Source: Neurospora intermedia
Lineage: Eukaryota; Ascomycota; Sordariomycetes; Sordariales; Sordariaceae
NCBI GenBank assembly: GCA_037102815.1
Contig: BTPP01000003.1
Span: 5,394,001 to 5,458,000, forward strand
Direction of reading: 5' to 3'
DNA length: 64,000 bases
Part shown: piece after piece, positions 22,062 through 33,401 of the stretch
Position numbering within the stretch: position 1 is the first letter of the stretch
How the letters are laid out: each line of letters begins with the position of its first letter
Notes under the pieces: model-generated
Told to the model about the DNA's origin: nothing
The model's input: the letters and a program-made list of their open reading frames with translations, nothing else
The model's database searches: none
Program-made: the position numbers and the translations under genes

Positions 22062-23033
22062 ATGCCTAAGAACAAGGGAAAGGGTGGTAAGAACAGGAGA
22101 AGAGGAAAGAACGAGAACGAGTAAGGATTTTTCTTTTTTTTTCCCAGCTCTTTTTGCGCGGTGTTGCCCGCCCGCCGACGACGACAAAGATCCATCGCGC
22201 CGCCCCGCATCGCCTGCCGCTACCTAGCACCATGGCGATGCGCGCGCATACTAACTTGTCGTCGACGGAGTCGCATACCATACTGTCTACCTCTTCATCA
22301 TATAGCTAACCACTTTGAACAGCAATGAGAAGCGCGAGTTGACCTTCAAGGAGGAGGGTCAAGGTACGTGAACACCCAAGTGTGGCGAGCAAGCGAAACG
22401 CACACAGCACACAGCAAAAACCTGCGACATCGACGCTCGCCCATGCCTCTCGACAGCAACAGCAAACGAACAACAAGCTCACACATGTCTTCTCCTACAG
22501 AGTACGCTCAGGTCATCAAGATGCTGGGTAACGGCAGACTCGAGGCTATGGTATGTCGTCCTTTCCACCCCTCCCTCGTTCGACCTACCAACAAGCAAAC
22601 AACACATTCTAACTTTTCCCCGCTTTCAGTGCTTCGACGGTGTCAAGCGTCTCGGTCTCATCCGCGGCAAGCTTCGTAAGAAGATCTGGATCAACAACGG
22701 TGACATCATCCTTGTCTCCCTTCGTGAATACCAGGACGAGAAGGGTGATGTTATCCTCAAGTACTCTGCCGACGAGGCCCGTTCTCTGTACGTTTTTCTT
22801 GTCCCCCTCCGCTCTCCATCCTGTCAACAACAGCCCTACTAACCACCTGCTTTCCCCCCATCAACAGGAAGGCCTACGGCGAGCTTCCCGACACCGCCAA
22901 GATCAACGAGACCGACACCTTCGGCCCCAACGAGGACGGCGACTGCGGCTTCGAGTTCGACGAGGACCGTGACTCCGAGGACGAGGAGGGCGCAGAGGCC
23001 GGTGGCAAGGCCGTTGATATCGACGACATCTAA
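22062..23033 (+). CDS. Translation initiation factor eIF1A
   Basis: Binds the small ribosomal subunit A site and promotes scanning and start-codon selection together with eIF1. Five exons: 22062-22120, 22323-22363, 22501-22550, 22630-22787 and 22868-23033, giving 157 residues, close to the usual 145-155. The basic N-terminal tail [16 protein letters not shown] is followed by the OB fold ([57 protein letters not shown]) and the acidic C-terminal tail ending KAVDIDDI, the conserved end that contacts eIF5B. All junctions have GT-AG borders and keep frame. High intron number is common for this gene in filamentous fungi. Confidence 0.97.
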
Positions 23034-25199
23034 ACGTGTCGTTGCCTGCTCAACACCATATCGTCGCCTCATTCTTCTCCGGCACCTAAGAGGAAAAGAG
23101 GCAACAAACACCAAATTGTTACCGAAACATGCGAAATAACGCCACCCTTTCCCAACTTCCCCCTTCTTCCTATCCACCCCCCTTTCAACTTCCTTCTCTC
23201 CAAGTCGGTATCCCCAAAGAGGTCTGGCCAGGAAGCAAGGGGGTCGTCCAGGAAAGTCCAAAAAAGCTGTCTTCTCTCTCAAACCATTCTGGTGGTCTCT
23301 GTTTTCGGTGTGTGTCGGCCGTACGCAGCCAGCCCACCTTTTCTTTTTTCAACCATCAACCATACCGTTAACAGCAGCAGCCAGTTTGGTTCCCCGACAG
23401 TTTGGTGTGCTTGTTATTTCTTTGTTTTTCGGTAACAAGACAAGAACAAATTTTACAAACAAAATCAGGAGGAGGAAAAATCGGAGCCAGGTACAATGGT
23501 GGGAGGGACGTCATTTACCTGGGTCCGGTTAGTTGGTTGGCGGGACTCAAGGTCCTACGACCAGGCAGGACGAAGGGGGAAGGCCGGCAGAGTTGAAAAG
23601 TTAAAAAAAAGGGGGGCGAAGGACATAAAGAGCATCGATCCATCCGCAACGAAAAAAGGATGGTTACGTGCACTCTGGGATATTAAAAGGGGTTAGGCTG
23701 TTTTCTGTTTTGATAGGATGGCTTTATCATAACGTCTTTTATGTTTCTTTAGGGGGCTCTCATATGTCTGGTTTCTTTTTCTTTTTTTCCCTCTCTCGAG
23801 CTAGGAAATGGTATTTTGGTACGATCACACACTAGGCTTCTTGGTTCACTCGTGACATGTTCACGTCGGCCAATGGAACGACCGACCCTGTCTGGGACTT
23901 GGTTGTTTTCGTTGGAGACCTGACAGACAGTAAAGAAGTGTGCAAGAAGAAGAAGAAGGAGTCTGACGCCATCTACCAGGACAATATCCAGCCATGGGAC
24001 CCTTTAGAGTCTAAGCACGCCCTTCTTTTTCCCGGGGGCGCAAGACGCAACATGTGTTGTCTAAACAGCACCTCTTCATCCCCTCCTCGCTCGAGTCCTC
24101 ATCCGACTATATATGTTATTTTCGTTCCTGTTCTGCAAAGCTCCTTGAGACCCGCCCACACCGCCCAGCAAAAGTCTTGCTTGTAACAAAATTCCATCAA
24201 ACTAGACGAAAACCGCGGAAATGTCCTACGTACTCTTCACTATTCCTGATTATCCTAGTCTAGTCTAGTCCAGTCTAGTTATTCGCATTCACCCTACATT
24301 AATATCTCGCTGTAGTCAGAGACACGTAAGGTAGGGGTATAACCAGCGGTACCAACATTCACATTACCATACTACTGTATAGTAGTTTTCCTACTTACGT
24401 GCATAGCTGATAACCCCATGCATACATACATACAATGGCCAACACTCTTTCTCTACGCTATTTCGGAGCTGCTGTCTTCCCCGTATTTCAAATTACAATC
24501 TATGACGACAAGGTAACCCTTATGAGACTAACACAACCTTAACTGAAGTAATTACAAGTTCGTAGCTCTCGGAGAGTAACAGTATAAGGAAACCTGCGGA
24601 CTCAGGGAGGACACTAAATAAGTAAAAGAAGCGTAACTGATCAAGTATATCTCCATTTCTTCCACCCCAACTACCATAACTCACTGTCAGATATTCCTAG
24701 GTAGGTACTAGGTAATCTCCAAGACACATACAAATCAATGAAACCTCTTGCAGCACTTGCCGCGATCTTCGAAGAGTATCAATTTAACATGGGAAACAGT
24801 GAGAGAAGAGAAAGGTAGGTATAGTATCACTAAAAGTGCAAAATAAGGTATAATTTTGAATTTCTTTTTTCTTGTGTTAAACACCAGTAATGAGGTGCGA
24901 ATATTTCCAAATACGGTGAAGCTATATATATACTATGCAACGACACTGCATCCTTTCTTTCATTCCTTCCACCCCTCAACTGATTCCTCTTCCTCTCCTT
25001 CTTCTTCTTCCTCTTCCTCCTTCTCCTCCAGCAACGGCCCATCCTCGCCGTCATCATCTCTTCTTTGGCCAGCTAATGACCAGATGGCTGGATATCGGTG
25101 ACTCGCCAGTCTTGCTTTTCATTCCTTCTGCACTCATCTCCTACTGGAACTTTGTTTTTCCCGGTGGCTCTTCACCGTATTATTGCTGATATCGGGCAC
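23034..25199. other. Convergent intergenic region, eIF1A to WASP gene
   Basis: No gene recognised in 2.2 kb. The first part is the eIF1A 3' region. Around 24250-24280 there is a short CTAGT-type repeat, and 24290-24900 is somewhat AT-rich but shows no sign of a transposon end. Confidence 0.5.
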
Positions 25200-27246
25200 T
25201 TAGTCCCAATCATCTCCATCATCTTCATCATCTGTTTTGCCACTAGTGTTAGCATCATTCTCGACATGCTCTCACATTTCACAAGCCAGGGATAATCCAA
25301 GTACTTACCACTCTTGCTAACCTTCTCCTTTCTCTTCTGCAACGCCAACGCCAACGCATCCGCCATACCACCACCGCCACCCGGCGCAGCTCCAGCGGGC
25401 GGCAATCCACTGCTTGCGGGCCCACTATCGGAGCCACCAGGAATAGCAGCACCGGAACGATCGCGGATTTGGCTTCTGTCTACCTTCTTCAACGCCCTGA
25501 TACCTCCCGCGGTCTTGATGCCATCCAACACGGCCGAACGACTGCCGTCAACAGGCGGCAAGGCAGCGGCAGGCGGTGGAGGCATGCCACCTGGAGGAGG
25601 GGGAGGAGGAGGGGGAGGAACACCACCCATACCACCCGGTGGAGGAGGCGGAGGCGGGGGCGGTGCGCCGCCTGATGGTGCGGGCATGGGTGGCATGGGA
25701 GGTGGCGGCGGGGGAGCATGTGCTGCGGGCAGGGGGGGCGCCGGAGGTGCTGGCGGTGCCGGTGGTGGCGGAGGAGGCGCGCTGGTTGCGGGAAGGGGAG
25801 GTGGTGGAGGCGCCTGGGTGGCCGGTAAAGGCGGCGGAGGTGGCGCGTTCGAGGTCGGGAGAGGCGGTGCTTGCGGTGGTGCCGGGCTTCTAGTCGGCAA
25901 CATGGGGGGCGGCCGTGAGCTCGCAGGCGGGAGGGGAGGTGCTGGTCCCGGCGCCTTGGGAGGCAGAGGAGGTTGCGCAGCTGAATTCCTCGGGGGCGGT
26001 GGTGGAGGAACAGAGCTACGGCTAGGAGGCGGCGGGGGTACACTTCGTTGGCCTGTGAATGGCGGAGGAACGCTGAACCTCTGGCTGGGATCCTGATCTT
26101 CGAGTGGCGTCTTCGGCGGCCGGGGAGGAGGTGGAGGTCCAGGCGCAGAAGGCGTATGTCGCGGGGGATCAGAGTGGGCAAACTTGCCAGCATCGGCGAT
26201 GGGAGGAGGAACAGCGAATCTCGGCGGAGGGGGCGGTTCTTGGTGGTTTTCCGTGTCGAGCTTGCCGGATCTCCTTGCTGGAGGGGGAGGCGGGGGTACT
26301 GGCCCTCTCCTAGAAGTCGATGGAGTTATCGACTCGGAGACACTGCGTGGAGCAGCAGCAGGAGGAGGTGGTGGGGGAGCTCTCATTGCGGGACCATTAG
26401 GAGGAGCGGATGGCGGCGGCGGCGGCGGCGGCGGAGGAGTACTCGTGTTTATACCCTGCTTCGCTTGTTCCTGTTTCAAGAACTCAATGATAAAGTCCTG
26501 GTTTTCGCGGATGAAGTCGTCGTCGAGGCCTTGGGCCTTGAGGTCGTCACCGAAGTGCTCCCTCCACAGGGGATCGAAAGCATCCAGAGTCGCAAACTCG
26601 GAAGGAGGTTTGTATCCGTTTATTCCATTGGTGCTTCCAGCTCTCAGACGGCCTGCCGGTGCAGCGGCGCGCGGCGAGTCGGGCGGGGTGGCTGTCGGAG
26701 ATGAGTGCTTATGTCCTCCAAACAGACCGCCGAAAAGACCGTGGTGCTTGTGGTGGTGTGCCTGGGATGCGCCTCCGAAAGGTGTCTTGCTGGTAGCCTT
26801 GCTGGCGTTCTTTTCCCTGTCGTTCATCTTCTTGAGGAACTGCTTGGCTTCCTTCTCGTCTACGAAGGACAAGCCAGCCAAGCATTCCTCAAGCTCGAAA
26901 GTATGGAAGAAGACACGGTCCTGGTTGTAGCTCCAAGTGTCGAAGATCTCCTGGTCCCATATCACTCCCCTGTTTCCGGGCTGTCCGGTGTCAGCCTAAT
27001 GGTGGCCAGCCACGCAATCGTCTTTTTCACACTTACCGAGATATCAACCATCTTGATCCAATATGTGTTGCCCACGAGATCGTTTGCTAGCACGACGGCA
27101 CCCTGGAGGCCGGTATATGTCCATTTCGAGGGGTTGGGGTAGGCTACATAGAGCCTGGCGACGGCGACGGCATGGATCTTGTTGGTCTGCTTGGGTACGC
27201 AGCGCTTGACCGTTTCCTTGTCGTCGTCGCTAAGGATGGACGGCAT
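25200..27246 (-). CDS. las17: WASP/Las17 family actin nucleation-promoting factor
   Basis: Activates the Arp2/3 complex at cortical actin patches during endocytosis and tip growth (family knowledge). Exons 27246-27037, 26980-25309 and 25231-25200 encode 637 residues. The N-terminal WH1/EVH1 domain (about 15-115) includes ARLYVAYPNPSKWTYTGLQG and FHTFELEECLAGLSFVDEKE. There is no CRIB motif, as in yeast Las17. The centre (about 240-545) is a very long proline-rich region of repeated Pro runs, expected to bind SH3 proteins, profilin and actin. The C-terminus has a WH2 motif (SRSAVLDGIKTAGGIRALKKV, about 550-570), an amphipathic segment (about 609-626) and an acidic tail DDEDDGDDWD with the Arp2/3-contacting Trp at 636. 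The last exon is only 32 nt, yet supplies the whole acidic tail. Confidence 0.95.
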
Positions 27247-28678
27247 CGTGAAAAGATATGAGGGGTGGAAGCGTGGAAGTTGTGGGTGGTGGGTTGCGGC
27301 CTGGCGTCCCCTTTAGATAGTCCAGGGGGAGCAAAGCATGGATAGATTGGGAGTCGTTATGCGAGAAATCGGTAGAAGGACTCGGCCGGCGGGGCAGCGC
27401 CGAGAGGTACTATTATGAAGCTGAGTCGCCGTGCCTTGATCCGGTCGGCGGGTCGGTCGGCGAGGGGGGCAACGTCGAGCGAAGGGTGAGGTAGTAAGTT
27501 GGAAGTGGGATGTCGTATTAATGCTTTTCGGGTCGTTGGCGCTTGTTATTGACGGCCAAGTATCGTGTCGGTACAAGATAAAGTAAAGCTCCGCGCTTCC
27601 GTGGTCTTGCCGCGTAGGAATAAAAGCAGCTGACGGAAGCCTAGAAGAGACAATGGAAGTTGCCGGTTAGCTAGGTTTTGGAGGCACGGATGTTTGGTGA
27701 GTGGTGGGAGAAAGACTCGGCCGCCCGGATGTCCAATGACTGAAAGGAGCAAAAGCAGAGAGTACCTAGAATAGACGGCGGCAGGCTGGGAATCACGCAC
27801 CTCGGACAATGATCCAGCAGCCTTGTCAAGCTTCCACTTCGTTATAATCTGCCGTGAAAATTCAATGTATTGAAGCTGTACGGAGGAGCAAAGACAAGTA
27901 CAAGTGGAAGGATTGGGTGTCCTATTGCAAGGGAAGACAAGGAAGTTGAATTGCGGGTGTACCTGGCAAGAAGAGGTTAGGCATGCAGTGAGTGTAGGGT
28001 ACACTACGGGGATTGGGAGTTGCATCACTACGGCGGCGGCAGCGACCTGGCTTTGACTCGAATCAGGATGGCAACGAAACCCCAGCAAAAGCCACAATGA
28101 CCAATTTCCGACGGGAAGCGACCAACTTGTGGACATGAACCAGATAGCGTCATGATATTGTGCCGGGGGTGGATAGGGCGTCAATTGTCTGTGTCCACTA
28201 ACAGTGGGTACCTATCCCTCACATCAACTGAACCCCTCCACTATTCCCGCCGCTTGCACAGCCGACCTTTCGCTTGCCCGACGTGATGATGGATGTCCAA
28301 CGAGACGGTTCGTCCGAGAGCTGTTTGAAGGACATGTTGAAACTGCAGTGGCAATGACAACAACTTCCATGGGCATTTGGTGGTTATAGCTCAGTTTGAT
28401 ATAGGATGAAAGTAGTACTGTACGAACATGGGATGACATGGAAGTACCTACCTTCACATGCTAACATGCTCTCGTTTGAGACAACTTTGGAGGACCAGTT
28501 AGTCCCCTCTCATTTGGGCGCAATTACACCACCAAAGTCACTTTAGGCTCCAACAAGACTGATCCATCAGAGTAGGTGGTTGTCAAAACAGTTCAATTAT
28601 ATTTGTGTGTATGTGTGTATCATTCAGTCATTGCAATCATTCCACCCATTCCCTTGTTTGTCCGAGTCCATAATATCT
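27247..28678. other. Upstream region of WASP gene
   Basis: About 1.4 kb between two minus-strand genes. A 212-codon minus-strand frame (27546-28184) has no recognisable motif, so I do not call a gene. It probably contains the WASP promoter and leader. Confidence 0.5.
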
Positions 28679-29000
28679 TTACTTGTTGAGCGCCTCGGCC
28701 TTGGCCCTGCGCTCCTCCTTGGTGCCCTCCTCGCCGCCGATGTTCTGCGAGATGGCGGGACCGGGCATGGCCTTTGACGCCTGCTCGAACGTGGCCTTGG
28801 CACTATCAGCGAGCTTGTTGAGGGGGTTGTTGGGGTTCTTCTGTTTGTTTGGTCAAAGAGTCAGTTATCTGTTCTCTGTGATTCACACAAAGTACCAGAC
28901 CAGGTAGGAAAGGGTGGATATAACGTACTTGCTCGTCCTTCTGGGTGTCGTGGGGAAGAATGTTGACTTCCTTCTTGCTAAGATCGTCGCTGCCGGCCAT
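28679..29000 (-). CDS. Small hydrophilic protein of unknown function (77 aa)
   Basis: Two exons, 29000-28929 and 28840-28679, join in phase (GTACGT donor, ACAG acceptor) to a 77-residue protein: MAGSDDLSKKEVNILPHDTQ, then KNPNNPLNKLADSAKATFEQ and a Lys/Glu/Ala-rich end EERRAKAEALNK. No signal peptide, membrane span or Cys. Composition (charged, Ala/Lys/Glu/Gln-rich) resembles small stress- or conidiation-associated hydrophilic proteins of fungi, but I cannot name a family. The splice borders, the start context and the change from non-coding to coding composition at both exon edges support it. It diverges from the Rad1/XPF gene. A near-CRE motif, TGACGTCG, lies at 29262-29269, about 260 bp upstream of its start. 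Confidence 0.75.
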
Positions 29001-29552
29001 TGTGGTGGTCTTGATGTTATGACTTGTCTTGATGGTTCGTGAAGAGTGGGTCGTAGTGAGACAACTGAGAGTCTTGATCAACTTTTTGGATATCGTCTTG
29101 CAGGAGGATGGGTAAGGTGTAGAAGTGGAAGGTTAGTTGTGAGGGTCGAGAAGGGTCTCTTTTATAAAAGAAGACGATGGATGAGCAAAAGGGAATAAAT
29201 AGGAAGAAACCTGTAGTCATCGTACCACGTACAAGGGGGCCTAAAAGAGGGTGTAAGACAATGACGTCGCCTGGGTGTGGTCACGCGTCCGTCGTTTACT
29301 GTGCGGCGGCAGGCAGGCACACTGAATGACAGCTGCTAAAACCTCCCACGAACAGCGCATCAAACCGACAAGAGCATTGGATCTCGACTCCGACTGGAGG
29401 GAACCACTCAGGGACCGCCATTAATACCATCCAGTACAACACACATGATACCGTGATACAGTCCCGAGCGCTACTATCATCCCAGCTTTTCTCCATCATG
29501 ATCCTCGACTCGGACTGATCGAGACCTAGGTACTAACACTGCACTGCCCCGC
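29001..29552. other. Divergent promoter region, small protein gene and mus-38
   Basis: About 550 bp between two divergent start codons. Contains the CRE-like TGACGTCG at 29262-29269 and a G-rich AAGGGGG at 29233-29239 resembling a stress-response element. No gene inside. Confidence 0.5.
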
Positions 29553-32504
29553 ATGTCGGCCTCCAGTGCCCCGCAACCCGTGAAGCTCTCACTTCCTCTT
29601 GTGCGTCCATAAATCATTGAATATTGTTGGCTTGTGTTCATCTAGACTGATGCCCCAAAACAAACACAGGTCTACCAACAAAAACTGTTTGAAGAGCTTC
29701 GCAAAGAAGATGAGCTTGTCATTCTCGCCCGAGGCCTCGGTCTCATGCGCCTCATCACCAACCTGCTTCACTCGTATGATGCCGCAGGAAACAACCTGAT
29801 TGTGCTTGTCAACGCTGACGACAGAGAGAATGCCTGGATTGGTGAGGCCCTGGCCGAGCATGCCGCCATCAGTATGTCTCCCAAGGCCAGGGGCTTGACC
29901 GTCGTCAACACGGACTTTACCAGTGTCGGGACAAGAGAGAAGATGTATGCCCAGGGCGGCATCTTTAGCATCACGTCGCGCATCTTGGTCGTCGACTTGT
30001 TGACAAACCTCCTGAACCCGGAGACCATCACGGGCATGATTGTCCTCCATGCGGATCGCATAGTTGCCACTTCGCTCGAGGCCTTCATCCTCAGGATATA
30101 CCGCCAAAAGAACAAGGTTGGCTTTCTCAAGGCCTTTTCAGATAACCCGGATCCTTTTACGGTAGGCTTCTCGCCACTGGCTTCCATGATGAGAAATATG
30201 TTTCTCCGAAAGGCTTCACTCTGGCCTCGCTTTCATGTCCAGGTTGCTCAGTCCTTAGAGGGAAAGAAGAAGGCAGAAGTCATCGAGTTGGAAGTTCCCA
30301 TGACTGACTCCATGCGAGAGATCCAAACTGCCATTATGGAATGTGTCGAGATCAGCATTCATGAGCTCAAAAAGGAGAACACCGGCCTGGAAATGGAAGA
30401 CTGGAACCTGGACAGTGCTCTGACCAGGAACTTTGATCGTATGGTACGGAGACAGCTGGAGCCAAACTGGCATAGAGTCAGCTGGAAAACCAAGCAGATT
30501 GCTGGCGATCTGACAGTTCTTCGTGGTATGCTCCAGTCTATCCTCGCCCTCGACGCCGTGTCATTCTTGCAACAGCTGGACACCATTCATGCGGCACATA
30601 AGCCTGCTCCTGGGACTACCAGGCAGACAGAGTCCCCTTGGCTGTTCTCTGACGCGGCTCAAACCATCTTCGAGACTGCAAGACAACGAGTCTATTCTAG
30701 CAAGCAAAAGGCGGGTCCAAGCTCAACCATCGAGTCACTAAAACCTGTCTTGGAAGAACAGCCAAAGTGGGCTGTCCTTGCAGATGTCCTCGAAGAAATC
30801 GACAGAGATCTCTACTTTGAACCAGCTGTTCGCGATGATTCCAACGGGACCATCCTGATCATGTGTGCAGACACCGACACATGTCGTCAGCTACGCGACT
30901 ATCTGCAAACAATGCACATCCGGCCCCGAACGGCAAAGAAGGTGGAAGAGGTGTATGACCCTGAAGAGGATAAACCATCGGGTGCCTTCTTAATGAGGCG
31001 AAAGCTACGAAACTATCTCAACTGGAAACGAGAATTCGCCCAAGTCAACGCCACCCTCTTCTCCGAGAATCAAAAGGCCCTCAGCGGCGCCGTCGACCCA
31101 CGACTCCCCCAGGCTAGAGGCCGAGGAGGAGCGCCAGCAAACAAACGGCGCCGAGTCCGCGGCGGCGGTGGTGGTGTCGGAAGCAACCCCAGCCGCCATG
31201 AGAACGGCAGCATCGTCCAACACTTTGAAAAGCCCAACGAAGTAGCCGACCTCATGTCCGAGATCCAAATCACCGAAGACGACGCAGGCGGCCAAGCAGC
31301 CGAAGAAATCATCACCTTTGCCACGGCCGACCCGCTCGAGGACATGGACGACTACTACCAACTCTACGACATGCAAGACCTAGTGGTCATCCACGCCTAC
31401 GAAGGCGACCAAGACGAGCACGTCCTTGAGGAAGTAAAGCCCAAATACATTATCATGTACGAGCCCGACGCCTCCTTCATTCGACGCGTCGAAGTCTACC
31501 GCTCCTCGCACAACGACCGCAACGTACGCGTCTACTTTTTGTACTACGGCGGCTCCGTCGAAGAGCAGCGGTACCTCTCGTCCGTGCGTCGCGAGAAGGA
31601 CGCCTTCACGAAACTCATCAGAGAGCGGGCCTCCATGTCCATCGTCATGACGACCGACTCACACGGGGTCGAGGACCCCGAGTCCGCTTTCTTACGAACC
31701 ATCAACACCCGCATCGCCGGCGGCGGCAAGCTCGCCAAAGCGACGGCCCAACCACCGCGTGTAGTCGTCGACGTGCGCGAGTTCCGCTCTTCCTTGCCTT
31801 CCCTCTTGCACGGCCGCTCCATGGTCATCGTCCCCTGCATGCTCACGGTAGGCGACTACATCCTGTCTCCCAACATCTGCGTCGAGCGCAAGTCCGTCTC
31901 CGACTTAATTTCCTCCTTCAAGGACGGCCGGCTGTACGCCCAATGCGAGACCATGTTCCAGCACTACAGGAACCCGATGCTCTTGATCGAGTTCGACCAG
32001 AACAAGTCCTTCACGCTGGAGCCTTTTGCCGACTTGTCGGGTAGTTTGCGCAGCGTCAACCCGGAAAACGCGGGCGCCAACGACTTGCAGTCCAAAATCG
32101 TGCTGCTCACGCTCGCGTTCCCGAAACTGCGCATCATCTGGTCCTCGTCCCCTTACGAGACGGCAGAAATCTTTGAGCGGCTGAAAGCGCTCGAGGAAGA
32201 ACCCGATCCGGTCGCGGCTGTCAGGGCGGGGTTGGGGGAAGGAGAAAGTCCCGAGGATGGGGTGAATGAGGGGAAGGGGGCGGTGAATGGGGGTAGTACG
32301 TTCAATATGGAGGCGCAGGAGATGTTGGGTAAAGTCCCGGGCGTGACGCCGAAGAATATCAGGAATATTACTGCCGAGGCGGAGAGTGTGAGGGAGGTTG
32401 CGAATATGGAGGTGGAGGAGCTGGGGAGACTGGTGGGGAGGGAGGCGGCAGGGAAGATTGTCGAGTTTTTCACGAAGGATGTTTTGGAGGATTATAGTGG
32501 GTGA
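29553..32504 (+). CDS. mus-38: Rad1/XPF structure-specific DNA repair endonuclease, large subunit (MUS-38)
   Basis: With its Rad10/ERCC1 partner this protein cuts the 5' side of bubbles and 3' flaps in nucleotide-excision repair and single-strand annealing (family knowledge). Exons 29553-29600 and 29670-32504 give 960 residues. Exon 1 encodes MSASSAPQPVKLSLPL; joining at GTGCGT...ACAG yields VYQQKLFEELRKEDELVILA, the typical XPF start. An inactive helicase-like region spans about 20-480 (GIFSITSRILVVDLL). A basic, Gly/Arg-rich insert near 490-510 could be a nuclear localisation signal. The nuclease domain spans about 700-850 with GDYILSPN and VERKSVSDLI (E755-R756-K757, the metal-binding ERKxxxD motif, complete). 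A tandem helix-hairpin-helix for dimerisation lies at about 898-945 (KVPGVTPKNIRNI). All catalytic residues are present, so it should be active. The name follows the Neurospora Rad1 homologue. Confidence 0.95.
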
Positions 32505-33085
32505 TGATGAATGTATGTTGATGTATGAAGAGATCGAGGCCGTTTGGTAGAAAGATATGTGTCAAGACTTTGGTATACAGTAATCTAGAGTAGAGTAGAC
32601 CGATGTTGCGCAGATATATTCAGGACAAGGGAAGCAAGCCAGTCGTGTGCTCTAATCCTTTCGCATGTCATGAGTCAAGCAAAGAATAAATAGATCAAGA
32701 GTGATGATGTTCAACATCAGATACATTCCTATCACTACCAATCTCCTTCCTTCATCAACCAAGATATCGTGAACCGAATGCAACGCGCAAGGGGGTATAG
32801 GGTATCTTTGTCATCTCGTGCTATCGTATCCTCCATAAGTCATTACCGCATTATGCTTGCTTCATCGCCGTCGCCGTGTAACAAAGGAAACAATTAACCG
32901 CATGCTCTTCTCAAATCTCAACTGGGTATCATCTCTTCCTCTCCTTTCCTCCTCTCCCCCCTAACCATCCCCCAACCATCCCCCCCTCCTCCCCTCATCA
33001 CCCCCTAATCATCCCCTCCTCCCCATTCGTTAGGTATCTCCCCAGCCAGGCACGCAGGCAGACAATCAAGCTAGGAGCACCCAAC
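32505..33085. other. Convergent intergenic region after mus-38
   Basis: Nearly 600 bp between converging stop codons; C/T-rich with CCCC and TCCTCC tracts between 32930 and 33030. No open frame or structure of note. Confidence 0.55.
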
Positions 33086-33401
33086 TTAAATAGCCGCAGT
33101 CCCCGCATGTCTCCGTCTACCCATCCCACCGCTCCTCCTCCTCATCCGACCCTTGCGACTACCGCAGTAGTTACACGTCAAAAAGCCGACAATCACGTCA
33201 ATCACGCCGATGACGCCGTTGATGATGGCCATGAGGATGGAGCCGATGCCGTTGACGACGCCCATGATGGCGCGGCCGATGGTGCGGAAGACGCTTTGGA
33301 TCTGTTTTCTTTCTGTCAGTACGGTTTTGCTAATCGGGGAGGGGGGGGAAACTGGTGGGGGATGGGGGGGAAAAACGTACGCAAGATACGACGGCGCCCA
33401 T
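33086..33401 (-). CDS. Small hydrophobic membrane protein (78 aa)
   Basis: Two exons, 33401-33381 and 33301-33086, with donor GTACGT and acceptor ACAG, join in frame. The protein starts MGAVVSC, continues IQSVFRTIGRAIMGVVNGIG and then a long hydrophobic stretch rich in Ile, Val and Gly (about 18-50), followed by FLTCNYCGSRKGRMRRRSGG and an Arg-rich tail. The Gly-2 and Cys-7 near the start could be lipid-modified, and the TCNYC pair sits at the membrane edge; both are inference. Small proteins of this design (short MGAVVSCIQS-like start, one long or two tightly packed hydrophobic helices, basic Cys-containing tail) are common in ascomycete genomes, but I know of no assigned function. A perfect 16-bp palindrome with a CRE core lies 456 bp upstream of the start. 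Confidence 0.83.

Noticed and set aside
25314-26096. Glycine-rich frame antisense to the WASP gene
   Set aside because: Mirror image of the proline codons of the real gene.
27546-28184. 212-codon minus-strand open frame upstream of the WASP gene
   Set aside because: No recognisable motif or splice context; sequence looks like non-coding promoter DNA.
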